A DNA stretch of 64,000 nt, taken from contig NZ_CP146991.1 of NCBI RefSeq assembly GCF_001941975.2, forward strand, positions 1,055,501 through 1,119,500. The letters are read 5' to 3'. Below are positions 1 to 8,017 of this stretch, one piece after another. The position numbers and the translations under genes are program-made. Origin of the DNA: Sporomusa sphaeroides DSM 2875. Its GTDB lineage: Bacteria > Bacillota > Negativicutes > Sporomusales > Sporomusaceae. The number at the start of each line of letters is the position of its first letter. Positions within the stretch are counted from its first letter, which is position 1. The notes below the pieces were generated by a model. It was not told the origin of the DNA, did no database searches, and was given only the letters and a program-made list of their open reading frames with translations.

Positions 1-748
1 AGAAGGACTTGTGCGCAATGCCCTGTATGGGATTGCGACAGCCAAAGCCTGCGGCGTGGCTGAACCGACAGTGGGCCTCCTCAATATTGACGGAGCGCGC
101 CAGGCGGAAATCCAGCTGCAAAAACTGCAAAACAGCGGCTATCCCATCCGGTTTGCCGCTTCAGGGCGAAGCGACGGCGGCGCTGTAATGCGGGGCAACG
201 ACCTCCTCATGGGTTCCTGCGACGTTATGGTCGCCGACTCCCTGACAGGCAACATCTTAATGAAAATGTTCTCCTCCTACAGCACCGGCGGCAGCTACGA
301 ATCGGTCGGCTACGGCTACGGACCGGGCATGGGCGAAAACATCGACAAGCTCATCCTTATCGTATCCCGTGCGTCCGGTGCGCCGGTAGTCAAAGGCGCC
401 ATAGAATTTGCCGCCGAACTGGTTCGCGGCGACTACAAGAGCGTATTTGCGGCAGAACTCAAAGCAGCCAAACAAGCCGGGCTGGATGCCCTCTTTGCCG
501 GCTGCCGGGCCCAAAAACAAGCCGGAGAAGCCACCGAAGCGGTGGTGCAGCCGCCGAAAGAAGTAGTGACGGCAGAAATTCACGGCATTGAAATTTTGGA
601 CTTGGAAGATGCCGTACAGGCCTTATGGAAAGAAAAGATCTATGCCGAAAGCGGCATGGGTTGTACCGGACCGGTAGTTCTGCTGGCAGAAGCAAAAGTA
701 GAACAGGCCAGAAGTATCTTGATTGCCAAAGGCTATATCGGCGAGTAA
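1..748 (+). CDS. grdD: Glycine/sarcosine/betaine reductase component C, beta subunit GrdD (3' part)
   Basis: The gene enters from outside the window, so only its C-terminal ~248 residues are seen (reading frame from base 2). GrdC and GrdD form component C, which takes the carboxymethyl group from selenoprotein A and releases acetyl phosphate. The visible part is nearly identical to the C-terminal two thirds of the complete grdD at 21976-23139, including the glycine-rich SVGYGYGPGMGEN stretch and the conserved ending ESGMGCTGPV. selA follows 27 bases downstream. The missing start is an artefact of the window edge, not a truncation. GrdC is expected just upstream. Confidence 0.93.
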   Translation, partial: EGLVRNALYGIATAKACGVAEPTVGLLNIDGARQAEIQLQKLQNSGYPIRFAASGRSDGGAVMRGNDLLMGSCDVMVADSLTGNILMKMFSSYSTGGSYESVGYGYGPGMGENIDKLILIVSRASGAPVVKGAIEFAAELVRGDYKSVFAAELKAAKQAGLDALFAGCRAQKQAGEATEAVVQPPKEVVTAEIHGIEILDLEDAVQALWKEKIYAESGMGCTGPVVLLAEAKVEQARSILIAKGYIGE

Positions 749-775
749 CAACCACTTGTACAGGGAGGCCCTTCC

Positions 776-2170
776 ATGACGAAGCAGCAGCGCCTGCGTA
801 CCTTACCTAAGATGGATGACCTGTTGCAGGTCATTGAAAACCAAGCCGGCGACCTGCCGCGCAGCCTGATTAAGTCGGTCATCCAGGACGAACTGGCCTG
901 CTATCGCCAGCGCCTGCTGACCGGAGCTGCCGACCGCTGCGACCAGGAGGAACTGCTTGCCGGAATCCGGTTGGAACTGGGGCGCCAGTCACAGCCCCAC
1001 CTGCGGGGTGTCATCAATGCCACCGGTGTCATTCTCCACACCAATCTGGGCCGGGCCAGGCTGTCGGACGAATGCCAAGCCATGCTGGTCGGTGTAGGCT
1101 GCAAGTATTCCAATCTGGAATACGATCTGGCTGACGGCAGCCGGGGCTCACGGTATCAGCATGTGGAAGACTTGCTCATTCGCCTGACAGGTGCCGAAGC
1201 CGCCCTGGTTGTGAATAACAACGCGGCAGCCGTGTATCTTGTGCTGGACTCCATTACCAAAGGCCGTGAGGTGGTAGTCTCGCGGGGGGAGTTAGTAGAA
1301 ATCGGCGGTTCCTTTCGTGTCCCCAACATTATGGCCGCAAGCGGCTGCAAGCTGGTGGAGGTGGGGACCACCAACAAAACGCACCCTGCCGACTATGAGG
1401 CTGCCATTTCCGAACAAACCGGCGCTTTGCTTAAGGTACACACCAGCAATTACAAGATTATCGGCTTTACCGCCGAGGTGGAAATGCGGGAATTGGCGCA
1501 AATCGCCCGGAAGCATCAACTGCCGTCCATCTATGATTTGGGCAGTGGTCTGATGGTGGATTTGACTTCATATGGAATACCCGGCGAGACAACGGTGGCA
1601 CAGTGTGTCAGCCAAGGGGCGGATTTGGTCTGCTTCAGCGGCGACAAGCTGCTGGGTGGTCCGCAGGCAGGCATTATTGTCGGCAAGTCAGCCTACATTA
1701 CTGCCATGAAGAAAAACCATCTGCTGCGGGCCTTGCGCATTGACAAGCTGACACTTACAGCGCTGGAGGCTACCTTGCGCCAGTATCTCGACCCGGCCAA
1801 AGCCGTGCAGTCCATCCCGACCTTGCGGATGATTGCCGAACCGGCGGCCGCTGTCCGGGAAAAGGCGGAGCGGCTGGCAGATTTACTTGCCAGAACCGGC
1901 TGCAACTGCAGCGTAGTGAAAAGCGCAGCCTGTGTGGGAGGCGGTTCCCTGCCGGCAGTGGAACTGGAATCGTATGCGGTCGCCATTCATCTGGAAGAGT
2001 TGTCACCCAACAGGCTGGAAAGCAAACTGCGGGAACATTGTGTTCCTATTATTGCGAGGATAACGGACGATTGTCTGCAACTGGATTTGCGTACAGTCGA
2101 GCCGGAAGAATTTGCCGATATCGTTCTTTGTGTGAAACAGATTATCAGTGATCTTCGGATAGAATTATAA
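776..2170 (+). CDS. selA: L-seryl-tRNA(Sec) selenium transferase SelA
   Basis: SelA is the PLP enzyme that converts Ser-tRNA(Sec) to Sec-tRNA(Sec) with selenophosphate, needed here to read the UGA codons of the grd genes. The 464-residue length is normal for the family. The N-terminal tRNA-binding part (RTLPKMDDLL) is followed by an aminotransferase-fold domain, with the likely PLP lysine at about residue 291 in SGDKLLGGPQAG. It lies between grdD and the reductase B subunit with short gaps, so it is probably co-transcribed with its client selenoproteins. A 22-codon remnant of a second selA lies at 23167. No selB, selD or selC was found in the window. Confidence 0.95.
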   Translation: MTKQQRLRTLPKMDDLLQVIENQAGDLPRSLIKSVIQDELACYRQRLLTGAADRCDQEELLAGIRLELGRQSQPHLRGVINATGVILHTNLGRARLSDECQAMLVGVGCKYSNLEYDLADGSRGSRYQHVEDLLIRLTGAEAALVVNNNAAAVYLVLDSITKGREVVVSRGELVEIGGSFRVPNIMAASGCKLVEVGTTNKTHPADYEAAISEQTGALLKVHTSNYKIIGFTAEVEMRELAQIARKHQLPSIYDLGSGLMVDLTSYGIPGETTVAQCVSQGADLVCFSGDKLLGGPQAGIIVGKSAYITAMKKNHLLRALRIDKLTLTALEATLRQYLDPAKAVQSIPTLRMIAEPAAAVREKAERLADLLARTGCNCSVVKSAACVGGGSLPAVELESYAVAIHLEELSPNRLESKLREHCVPIIARITDDCLQLDLRTVEPEEFADIVLCVKQIISDLRIEL

Positions 2171-2188
2171 TACGAAAGGACTGTTGAA

Positions 2189-3514
2189 ATGAAACTGGAT
2201 ATTGTGAATTTTCATGTTCGGGACATACAGTTCGGCGCTAAAACAGAATACGTCGACGGAATCCTGACAGTCAATAAAGAAGAAGCCCTGGCAGTAGTGC
2301 GGGAAGACAGCCACATCACCGAGGCTGAGCTGCACATCGTAAAGCCTGGCGACGAAGTTCGCCTGGTGCCGGTAAAAGAAGCAATTGAGCCTCGTCACCG
2401 TGTTGGCGGCGGTCCGGTGTTCCCCGGCGTAACCGGCAAACTGGTACAAGCCGGCAACGGCACCACCCACGCTCTCAAGGATATGAGTGTTCTGGTAGTG
2501 GGCAAGCATTGGGGCGGTTTCCAGGACGGCTTGATTGACATGGGGGGGGAAGGCGCTAAGTACACCCTGTTCTCAGAGCTGAAAAATCTGGTACTGGTAG
2601 CCGATACCGATGAAACCTTCGAACATAAAGAGCAGCAAAAGAAAAACCGTGCACTGCGTTGGGCCGGTATGCGCCTGGCAGAATACCTGGGTGCATGCAC
2701 AAAAGACTTGGCACCGGTAGAGACTGAAGTCTATGAGCTTCCTGCTATCACCAAGCGCGACAGCGCTTTAAACAAGCTGCCCAGTGTTGTCTTAGTACTG
2801 CAGCCACAGTCTCAGATGGAAGAAATGGGCTACAACGACCTCAACTACGGTTGGGACTGCAATCATATGCTGCCCACCTTTATGCATCCTAACGAAGTGC
2901 TGGATGGAGCCATGATTTCCGGTTCTTTCATGCCTTGCTCCTCGAAATGGTCCACCTATGATTTCCAAAACTTCCCGATGATCAAAAGACTGTATCAAGA
3001 GCATGGCAAGACCCTGAACTTCCTGGGAGTGATCATGTCCAACCTCAACGTGGCACTGGATCAGAAGGAACGCTCTGCCTTGTTTGTTGCTCAAATGGCA
3101 AAAAGCATAGGCGCAGACAGCGCGATTGTGGTTGAGGAAGGCTACGGCAACCCGGATGCTGACTTCACCGCTTGCATTGTTGCCCTGGAGAAAGCCGGTG
3201 TTAAGACCGTAGGTCTGACCAATGAGTGCACCGGACGGGATGGAGCAAGCCAGCCGCTGGTGTCTATGGACGAGATAGCTGATGCTATTGTTTCCTGCGG
3301 TAACGTATCCAGCCTGATTAAGCTGCCACCGATGAAAGTAGTATTGGGAGAACTGGAATCCCTTGCACGGGACGGTCTTTCCGGCGGTTGGAGCAATGAC
3401 GAGATATTAGGACCTTCAGTGAAACCTGACGGCTCTATTATCATGGAAAATAACGCTATGTTCTGCGGTGACCGGGTTGCTGGCTGGTCCACCAAGACCA
3501 TGAAGGAATTTTAA
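2189..3514 (+). CDS. Betaine- or sarcosine-type reductase component B, proprotein subunit (GrdI/GrdG-like)
   Basis: Member of the GrdE/GrdG/GrdI family (441 aa), the non-selenium subunit of substrate-specific component B, which binds the amine substrate. It is clearly paralogous to the GrdE at 15034-16317 (shared N-terminal LDI/LEI...DIQ, HPNEVLDGA, VSEEGYGNPD-like and TDEC/TNECTGRDG blocks). At the site where GrdE has SGNC it instead has SGSFMPCSSKW, so it belongs to a different substrate subtype. Context (selA, the partner selenoprotein 12 bases downstream) supports betaine or sarcosine rather than glycine. Betaine is favoured because Sporomusa species are known to use it, but the letter cannot be fixed from sequence alone. 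Start ATG has a good AAGGA site. Confidence 0.85.
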   Translation: MKLDIVNFHVRDIQFGAKTEYVDGILTVNKEEALAVVREDSHITEAELHIVKPGDEVRLVPVKEAIEPRHRVGGGPVFPGVTGKLVQAGNGTTHALKDMSVLVVGKHWGGFQDGLIDMGGEGAKYTLFSELKNLVLVADTDETFEHKEQQKKNRALRWAGMRLAEYLGACTKDLAPVETEVYELPAITKRDSALNKLPSVVLVLQPQSQMEEMGYNDLNYGWDCNHMLPTFMHPNEVLDGAMISGSFMPCSSKWSTYDFQNFPMIKRLYQEHGKTLNFLGVIMSNLNVALDQKERSALFVAQMAKSIGADSAIVVEEGYGNPDADFTACIVALEKAGVKTVGLTNECTGRDGASQPLVSMDEIADAIVSCGNVSSLIKLPPMKVVLGELESLARDGLSGGWSNDEILGPSVKPDGSIIMENNAMFCGDRVAGWSTKTMKEF

Positions 3515-3526
3515 GGAGGGAACAGT

Positions 3527-4846
3527 GTGAAAACAATCCTGTATCTTAACCAGTTCTTTGGGCAGATTGGCGGCGAGGAGCTTGCCGATCATGAGCCGGA
3601 GATCCGCGAAGGTGTTGTAGGACCTGCTATGGCACTTAATGCCGCGCTGGGTGCTGACATTGAAGTTACTCATACCATTATCTGCGGTGACAATTTTATC
3701 GGTTCCAACACCGAAGAAGCAATAAAGCGCATTCTGGGTTTCCTGGAAGATAAAGAGTTTGATATATTCTTTGCCGGTCCTGCCTTCCGCGCCGGACGTT
3801 ATGGCGCAGCCTGCGGTCATATCTGCTCTGCTGTACAGAAAAAATTCGGCGTTCCGGCTATTACTTCGATGAACGACGAAAACCCTGGCGTGGAAATGTA
3901 CAGAAAAGAAATGTACATCTTCAAGGGCGGCGCCAGTGCTGCGGCCATGAAAAAAGATGTAACCGCAATGGCTAACTTTGCCAAAAAACTGCTGGCTAAA
4001 GAACCCTTGCATTCGGCTGATGAAGAAGGCTATTTTGGCCGCGGCGTCCGTGAGCAGGTTTGGTTGAACCCGCCTGTGGCCGCTGTTGACCGGGTAATCG
4101 ACATGCTGTTGAAAAAAGTAAATGGCCAGCCGTACCAGTCAGAACTGCCTATTCCCAAATCTGAGCGCGCTCCGATTGCTCCCGCCATTTCGCCTGAGAA
4201 GCTGGCAACCATGAAAGTGGCGCTGGTTACCTCCGGTGGTATTGTGCCTGTCGGTAATCCTGACCGCATTCAATCCGCTTCTGCTACCAAGTGGGGCAAG
4301 TATGACGTTGAGAACCTGGACGATTTGAAAAAGGGCGAATTTATGACCATCCATGCCGGCTTTGACCCTGCTGCCGCCAACAATGACCCTGACGTTATTG
4401 TTCCGCTGGATGTACTGCAGGAGTATGCCAAAGAAGGAAAAATCGGCGGCGTATACAAGTTTTTTTATTCCACAGTCGGTACCGGCACCACGCAAGCTGA
4501 AGCCGCCCGGATGGGTAGAGAAATCGCACAGGAGCTAATCAGTGATGGCGTACAAGCTGCTATCCTGACCTCCACCTGAGGCACCTGCACACGTTGCGGT
4601 GCAACGATGACTAGAGAAATCGAACGGGCAGGGATTACCATTGTTCAGATGGCAAACCTGATTCCTGTAGCGAAAACCGTGGGCGTGAACCGTCTGGTTC
4701 CGACCATCTCCATTCCGTATCCGCTTGGCAATCCGTCCACTCCGAAGGAAGAGCAGCATAAGCTGCGCCGCCATCGCGTAGGCGTTGCCCTGGATGCCTT
4801 AACTACCCCGATTGAAGAGCCAACACTCTTTGAAGTAAAAATCTAA
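3527..4846 (+). CDS. Betaine- or sarcosine-type reductase component B selenoprotein (GrdH/GrdF-like), UGA-Sec
   Basis: Catalytic selenoprotein subunit of component B. The frame runs through a TGA at 4577-4579 (codon 351), which I read as selenocysteine in the motif U-GTC-TRC, giving 439 residues. Translation on both sides belongs to one family protein: the N-terminal LNQFFGQIGGE and IICGDNF motifs, and the C-terminal NRLVPTISIPYPLGNP block. The paralogue at 16343-17653 has UGA at the same codon. A perfect 6-bp hairpin starts 13 bases after the UGA. Start is GTG with GGAGGG upstream. VTHTIICGDN and the SMNDENPGVEM region differ from GrdB, matching the non-glycine subtype of the upstream gene. 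A naive annotation would split it into two ORFs. Confidence 0.9.
4592..4606 (+). promoter_or_regulatory. Candidate bacterial SECIS hairpin
   Basis: CGTTGCGGTGCAACG forms a 6-bp stem with a GGU loop starting 13 bases 3' of the UGA at 4577. The same 15 bases lie at the same distance from the UGA at 17393. This fits the bacterial SECIS layout (small hairpin just 3' of UGA, G in the loop), although the sequence also encodes conserved residues. Confidence 0.55.
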
Positions 4847-4858
4847 TTGATTGTCCTT

Positions 4859-4890
4859 ACACTCCGCCGGCAGCAATACCGGCGGAGTGT
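4859..4890 (+). terminator. Hairpin after the reductase operon (copy 1 of a repeated terminator)
   Basis: A 12-bp GC-rich stem (ACTCCGCCGG...CCGGCGGAGT) follows the selenoprotein stop. It lacks a strong U tract. The surrounding ~80 bases recur after the chemoreceptor at 12054 and after the selA remnant at 23235. Confidence 0.6.
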
Positions 4891-5002
4891 GTGGCATACA
4901 GGCAAAATATGTTCAGTATAATTACTTAGTCAAGCAATACAAAACAGGAAGCGGCTGCTTTGTGGCAGCGCTTGAGCAGAGTTTTACGGGGAGGTAGCAA
5001 AG

Positions 5003-5941
5003 ATGGAAATGAAACAATTGGAAGCGTTTGTCGCAGTGGTTCAATACAACAGCTTTTCCAAGGCAGCTGACATGATTTATTTGTCTCAGCCGACTATTAG
5101 CGCCCACATCAGTTCTCTGGAGAATGAGATCGGGGCACAGCTGTTGATACGCTCGACTAAGGCGGTTTATCCAACCCAGACAGGCAAAGAGTTGTTTCAC
5201 CGGGCCAAAAGCATCCTTGCACTGCGTGATGAGGCTATCAGCAGTGTCAGTAGGATTGACCGGGAAATGATTGGAGAAATCAGCATCTTAGCCTCTACCG
5301 TGCCTGCTCAGTTTCTGCTGCCGGAAATCATTACCGCCTTTCAAAAACAGTATCCCCGAATTGTGTTTCATATCCACCAGGCGGACAGCCAGCAAGTCGT
5401 GGAAGGGCTTTTGGGCTACAAGTATGATTTTGGTATAGTGGGCACAAGTGTCAATTCCCGTTGTTTGCTGACAGTTCCTTTCTATCATGACACACTGGTA
5501 TTGATTACCCCCAAATCGATGCCGGTTAACAAAGGGGCAATGTATCGCGACCTGCCGGCGTTTTTACGGCAGCAGCCTTTTGTGATGCGCGGGGACGGCT
5601 CCGGCACCCGTGTGGAAATGGAACAACTGCTGCATAAGCAAGGCATTTCTGTCCAGAATCTGAATATTGTAGCCTATTTTCATGACACCCAGAGCATTTT
5701 ATCGGCTGTGTCCCAGGGAATGGGAATATCCTTTGTTTCCAAAGTTGCGGCAGCTGCCTATGAAAAAACCGGACAAATCAAGGTATATGACCTTGGGCAG
5801 CAGGCATTCGCGCGTCAATTTCATCTTGTTTTTAAAAAAGAAGTGGTGTTATCGCCGGTTCAAAGGGTTTTTGTCGCATATCTGGAAAATTATTTTACTG
5901 GCAACATTACTGTATATTCCGAGCAAAGAGATTGCCGCTGA
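5003..5941 (+). CDS. Selenium-metabolism-type LysR family regulator, copy 1
   Basis: LysR-type transcriptional regulator (312 aa): N-terminal winged HTH (MKQLEAFVAVVQYNSFSKAA...SQPTISAHI, residues ~3-62) and a C-terminal substrate-binding domain. The N-terminal sequence resembles the LysR group that accompanies selenium genes. It is 95% or more similar to the copy at 23417. It probably controls the adjacent grd/selA or hyd genes (inference). The last ~17 codons and the following bases match an internal segment of the chemoreceptor genes in another reading frame, so its natural C-terminus appears to have been replaced by recombination. Confidence 0.88.
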   Translation: MEMKQLEAFVAVVQYNSFSKAADMIYLSQPTISAHISSLENEIGAQLLIRSTKAVYPTQTGKELFHRAKSILALRDEAISSVSRIDREMIGEISILASTVPAQFLLPEIITAFQKQYPRIVFHIHQADSQQVVEGLLGYKYDFGIVGTSVNSRCLLTVPFYHDTLVLITPKSMPVNKGAMYRDLPAFLRQQPFVMRGDGSGTRVEMEQLLHKQGISVQNLNIVAYFHDTQSILSAVSQGMGISFVSKVAAAAYEKTGQIKVYDLGQQAFARQFHLVFKKEVVLSPVQRVFVAYLENYFTGNITVYSEQRDCR

Positions 5942-5995
5942 AGCAATACCGCTGGGTAATATGCAGCGATAACGGAGTACCGGAGAAAACTTGCA

Positions 5996-6150
5996 TTTTA
6001 TCCGATGACTAACTCGCTCTAAGACTCCCAACTCTCCAGGTGGGAGTATACCCCTACGGGCACAGGCGAGCGACTAAGTCCCTGGATAAGGGCGACTAAC
6101 CTTCAGATGGGGTTAAAACCCCACCTGAAGCTAAGTCTACTTTATTTTGA
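5996..6150 (+). repeat. Dispersed ~155-bp structured repeat, copy 1
   Basis: Begins TTTTATCCGATGACTAACTC and contains several internal inverted repeats (CTCCCA...TGGGAG; CAGATGGGGTT...CCCCACCTG). An approximately 85% identical copy lies in opposite orientation at 12197-12353, and partial copies of its end are near 20254 and 50815. No ORF or transposase. It fills the gap between lysR and hydC. Confidence 0.7.
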
Positions 6151-6202
6151 TATGATTGTTGGGATAAAATTGGTATGCCAAAGAAAGGGTGAGTTGACAA
6201 GC

Positions 6203-6727
6203 ATGTGTTGTTCAAAAGTAACAAAAGACCAGGCAGTAGAAATTATAAAAAGATACGAGCAAGTATTAGCCATTATTAATAAATACGGAAAGGCTAAGGA
6301 GCAGCTGTTATCTATTTTGCTTGATGTTCAGGCAACTTCGGGAGAAAACTATGTAGCTGAAGAATGGGCGGAAGTTGTCGCCTGTCAATTAGATTTGCCA
6401 ATTAGCAAAGTTCATGATGTATTAACCTTTTATGCTATGTTCAGCATTGAACCGCGCGGCCGGTATGTCATTGAAATTTGCAAAAGCACACCCTGTCATG
6501 TAACCAAAGCCGATGCGGTTGTCGCCATGTTTGAAGCAGAATTAGGCATTAAGCTCGGCGAGACCACTCCTGACAATGAATTTACCCTGCTGCACACCAG
6601 CTGTGTGGGTGCCTGCGATATTGGTCCGGTAGCCAAAATCGGCGAAGAAGTCTATGGCAATCTGACCGCAGCCAAGGTAGCCGAAATTGTGGCAAGTTAC
6701 CGGGAGGCGAAAGCATGTCAAAAATAA
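6203..6727 (+). CDS. hydC: NAD-linked [FeFe] hydrogenase, NuoE-like [2Fe-2S] subunit HydC
   Basis: Thioredoxin-like [2Fe-2S] ferredoxin subunit (174 aa) of a trimeric hydrogenase. The four ligands are visible in CKSTPC and SCVGAC. The N-terminal helical part is typical of NuoE/HydC. Start ATG 6203 is preferred over an earlier in-frame start because AAAGGGTGA lies upstream and the extra N-terminal residues would be translated from repeat sequence. It overlaps hydB by 13 bases. With HydB and HydA it would form the cytoplasmic electron-confurcating/bifurcating or NAD(P)-linked hydrogenase that supplies reducing power from H2. Confidence 0.92.
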   Translation: MCCSKVTKDQAVEIIKRYEQVLAIINKYGKAKEQLLSILLDVQATSGENYVAEEWAEVVACQLDLPISKVHDVLTFYAMFSIEPRGRYVIEICKSTPCHVTKADAVVAMFEAELGIKLGETTPDNEFTLLHTSCVGACDIGPVAKIGEEVYGNLTAAKVAEIVASYREAKACQK

Positions 6728-8016
6728 ATAAACTGATTTCCGGCAATTGCGGTGTCATTTGCCCTGATTGTACTGAAGATTATGTAAAAGCCGGCGGCTA
6801 TCAAGGCCTCAAAAAAGCCTTTACCATGAAACCGGAAGATATTATCGGCGAAGTAAAAAAGGCCAAGCTCTTAGGGCGCGGCGGCGCCGCCTATCCGGCC
6901 GGTTCCAAATGGGAACAGCTGCTGGAAATTCCCGAGTTTCCCAAATATATTGTTATTAATGCCGATGAAGGGGAACCAGGCACCTTTAAGGATAAAATCC
7001 TCTTAGGCCAGGACCCGCTACGGGTAATTGAAGGCATGATTATTGCCGGTTATGTTTTCAACTCCCACGACGGCTACATTTATATTCGCGGTGAATACCG
7101 CGCCATTCAAAAGGTATTCCAAAGCGCCATCGACAACGCCGTCAAAGCCGGCTATCTGGGCAAAAACATCCTGGGCAGCGGCTTTGAATTCAACATCCAC
7201 ATCATGACCGGCGCCGGTGCCTATGTCTGCGGCGAAAACTCCGCCCTCTTAAACTCCATCGAAGGCAAGGCCGGCCGCCCGCGCATCAAACCGCCCCATC
7301 TGGCGGAAGTCGGCCTGTTCCTGCTGCCTACCCTGGTAAATAATGTGGAGTCCATTGCCAATATCCCGACCATTGTATTAGAGGGCGGCGACAAGTATTT
7401 AAGCTACGGCACCAAAGACAGCGGCGGCACCAAGCTCATCTGTCTGTCCGGTAATGTTGTTAACCGTGGTGTATACGAGATTCCGTTCGGCGTAAGCCTG
7501 CGGGATGCCATTTATGATCCTCAGCTGGGCGGCGGCATTCCTAACGGGAAAAAACTAAAATTCTTCCACCTGGGCGGTCAGTCCGGACCGATTGGCGGTG
7601 AAGCCCAGCTTGATACCCCATATTGCTATAAGGCGCTCAGAAACGCCGGATTAAGTGTTGGTTCCGGCGCCATTGTAGTTATGGATGAAGACGTGTGCGT
7701 GATTGATTATCTTAAAGGTGTAACCGAATTCTTCATCCATGAATCCTGTGGCAAATGTACCCCTTGCCGCGAAGGCAACAAACAAATTTATGCCATTCTC
7801 TGCAAAATCGCCGCAGGGGAAGCTGTGCAGGACGATCTTGTTATTCTCAAGCGCTTAATCGATACCATGACCATCGCTTCTTTCTGCGGTTTGGGCCAAT
7901 CGGCAGCTGTGGCCCTCAATACCTGCTGGAAACTCTTCAAAACCGAATTTGAAGATCATCTGCACAAGAAATGTCCGGCGCAAGTTTGTTTTACTGAACA
8001 GGAAAGAGGTGAGTAG
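6715..8016 (+). CDS. hydB: NAD-linked [FeFe] hydrogenase, NuoF-like flavoprotein subunit HydB
   Basis: FMN- and NAD(H)-binding subunit (433 aa). The nucleotide loop is GRGGAAYPAGSKW with NADEGEPGTFKD, the FMN region is GAGAYVCGENSALLNSIEG, and a C-terminal [4Fe-4S] site is ESCGKCTPCREG plus a later Cys in ASFCGLG. The subunit is shorter than Thermotoga HydB: it has no N-terminal NuoE-like domain and no C-terminal two-cluster ferredoxin extension. It is therefore the compact type seen in acetogens. Downstream hydA starts two bases after the stop. Confidence 0.92.
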   Translation: MSKINKLISGNCGVICPDCTEDYVKAGGYQGLKKAFTMKPEDIIGEVKKAKLLGRGGAAYPAGSKWEQLLEIPEFPKYIVINADEGEPGTFKDKILLGQDPLRVIEGMIIAGYVFNSHDGYIYIRGEYRAIQKVFQSAIDNAVKAGYLGKNILGSGFEFNIHIMTGAGAYVCGENSALLNSIEGKAGRPRIKPPHLAEVGLFLLPTLVNNVESIANIPTIVLEGGDKYLSYGTKDSGGTKLICLSGNVVNRGVYEIPFGVSLRDAIYDPQLGGGIPNGKKLKFFHLGGQSGPIGGEAQLDTPYCYKALRNAGLSVGSGAIVVMDEDVCVIDYLKGVTEFFIHESCGKCTPCREGNKQIYAILCKIAAGEAVQDDLVILKRLIDTMTIASFCGLGQSAAVALNTCWKLFKTEFEDHLHKKCPAQVCFTEQERGE

Positions 8017-8017
8017 T

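Noticed and set aside
1-748. grdD at the left edge as a pseudogene
   Set aside because: The frame is open to the first base and matches the full copy; it is cut only by the window.
4577-4846. In-frame TGA read as a stop or nonsense mutation, leaving a separate 79-aa ORF at 4607
   Set aside because: The same codon is TGA in the paralogue at 17393, the C-terminal family block continues in frame, selA is adjacent, and a common hairpin follows.
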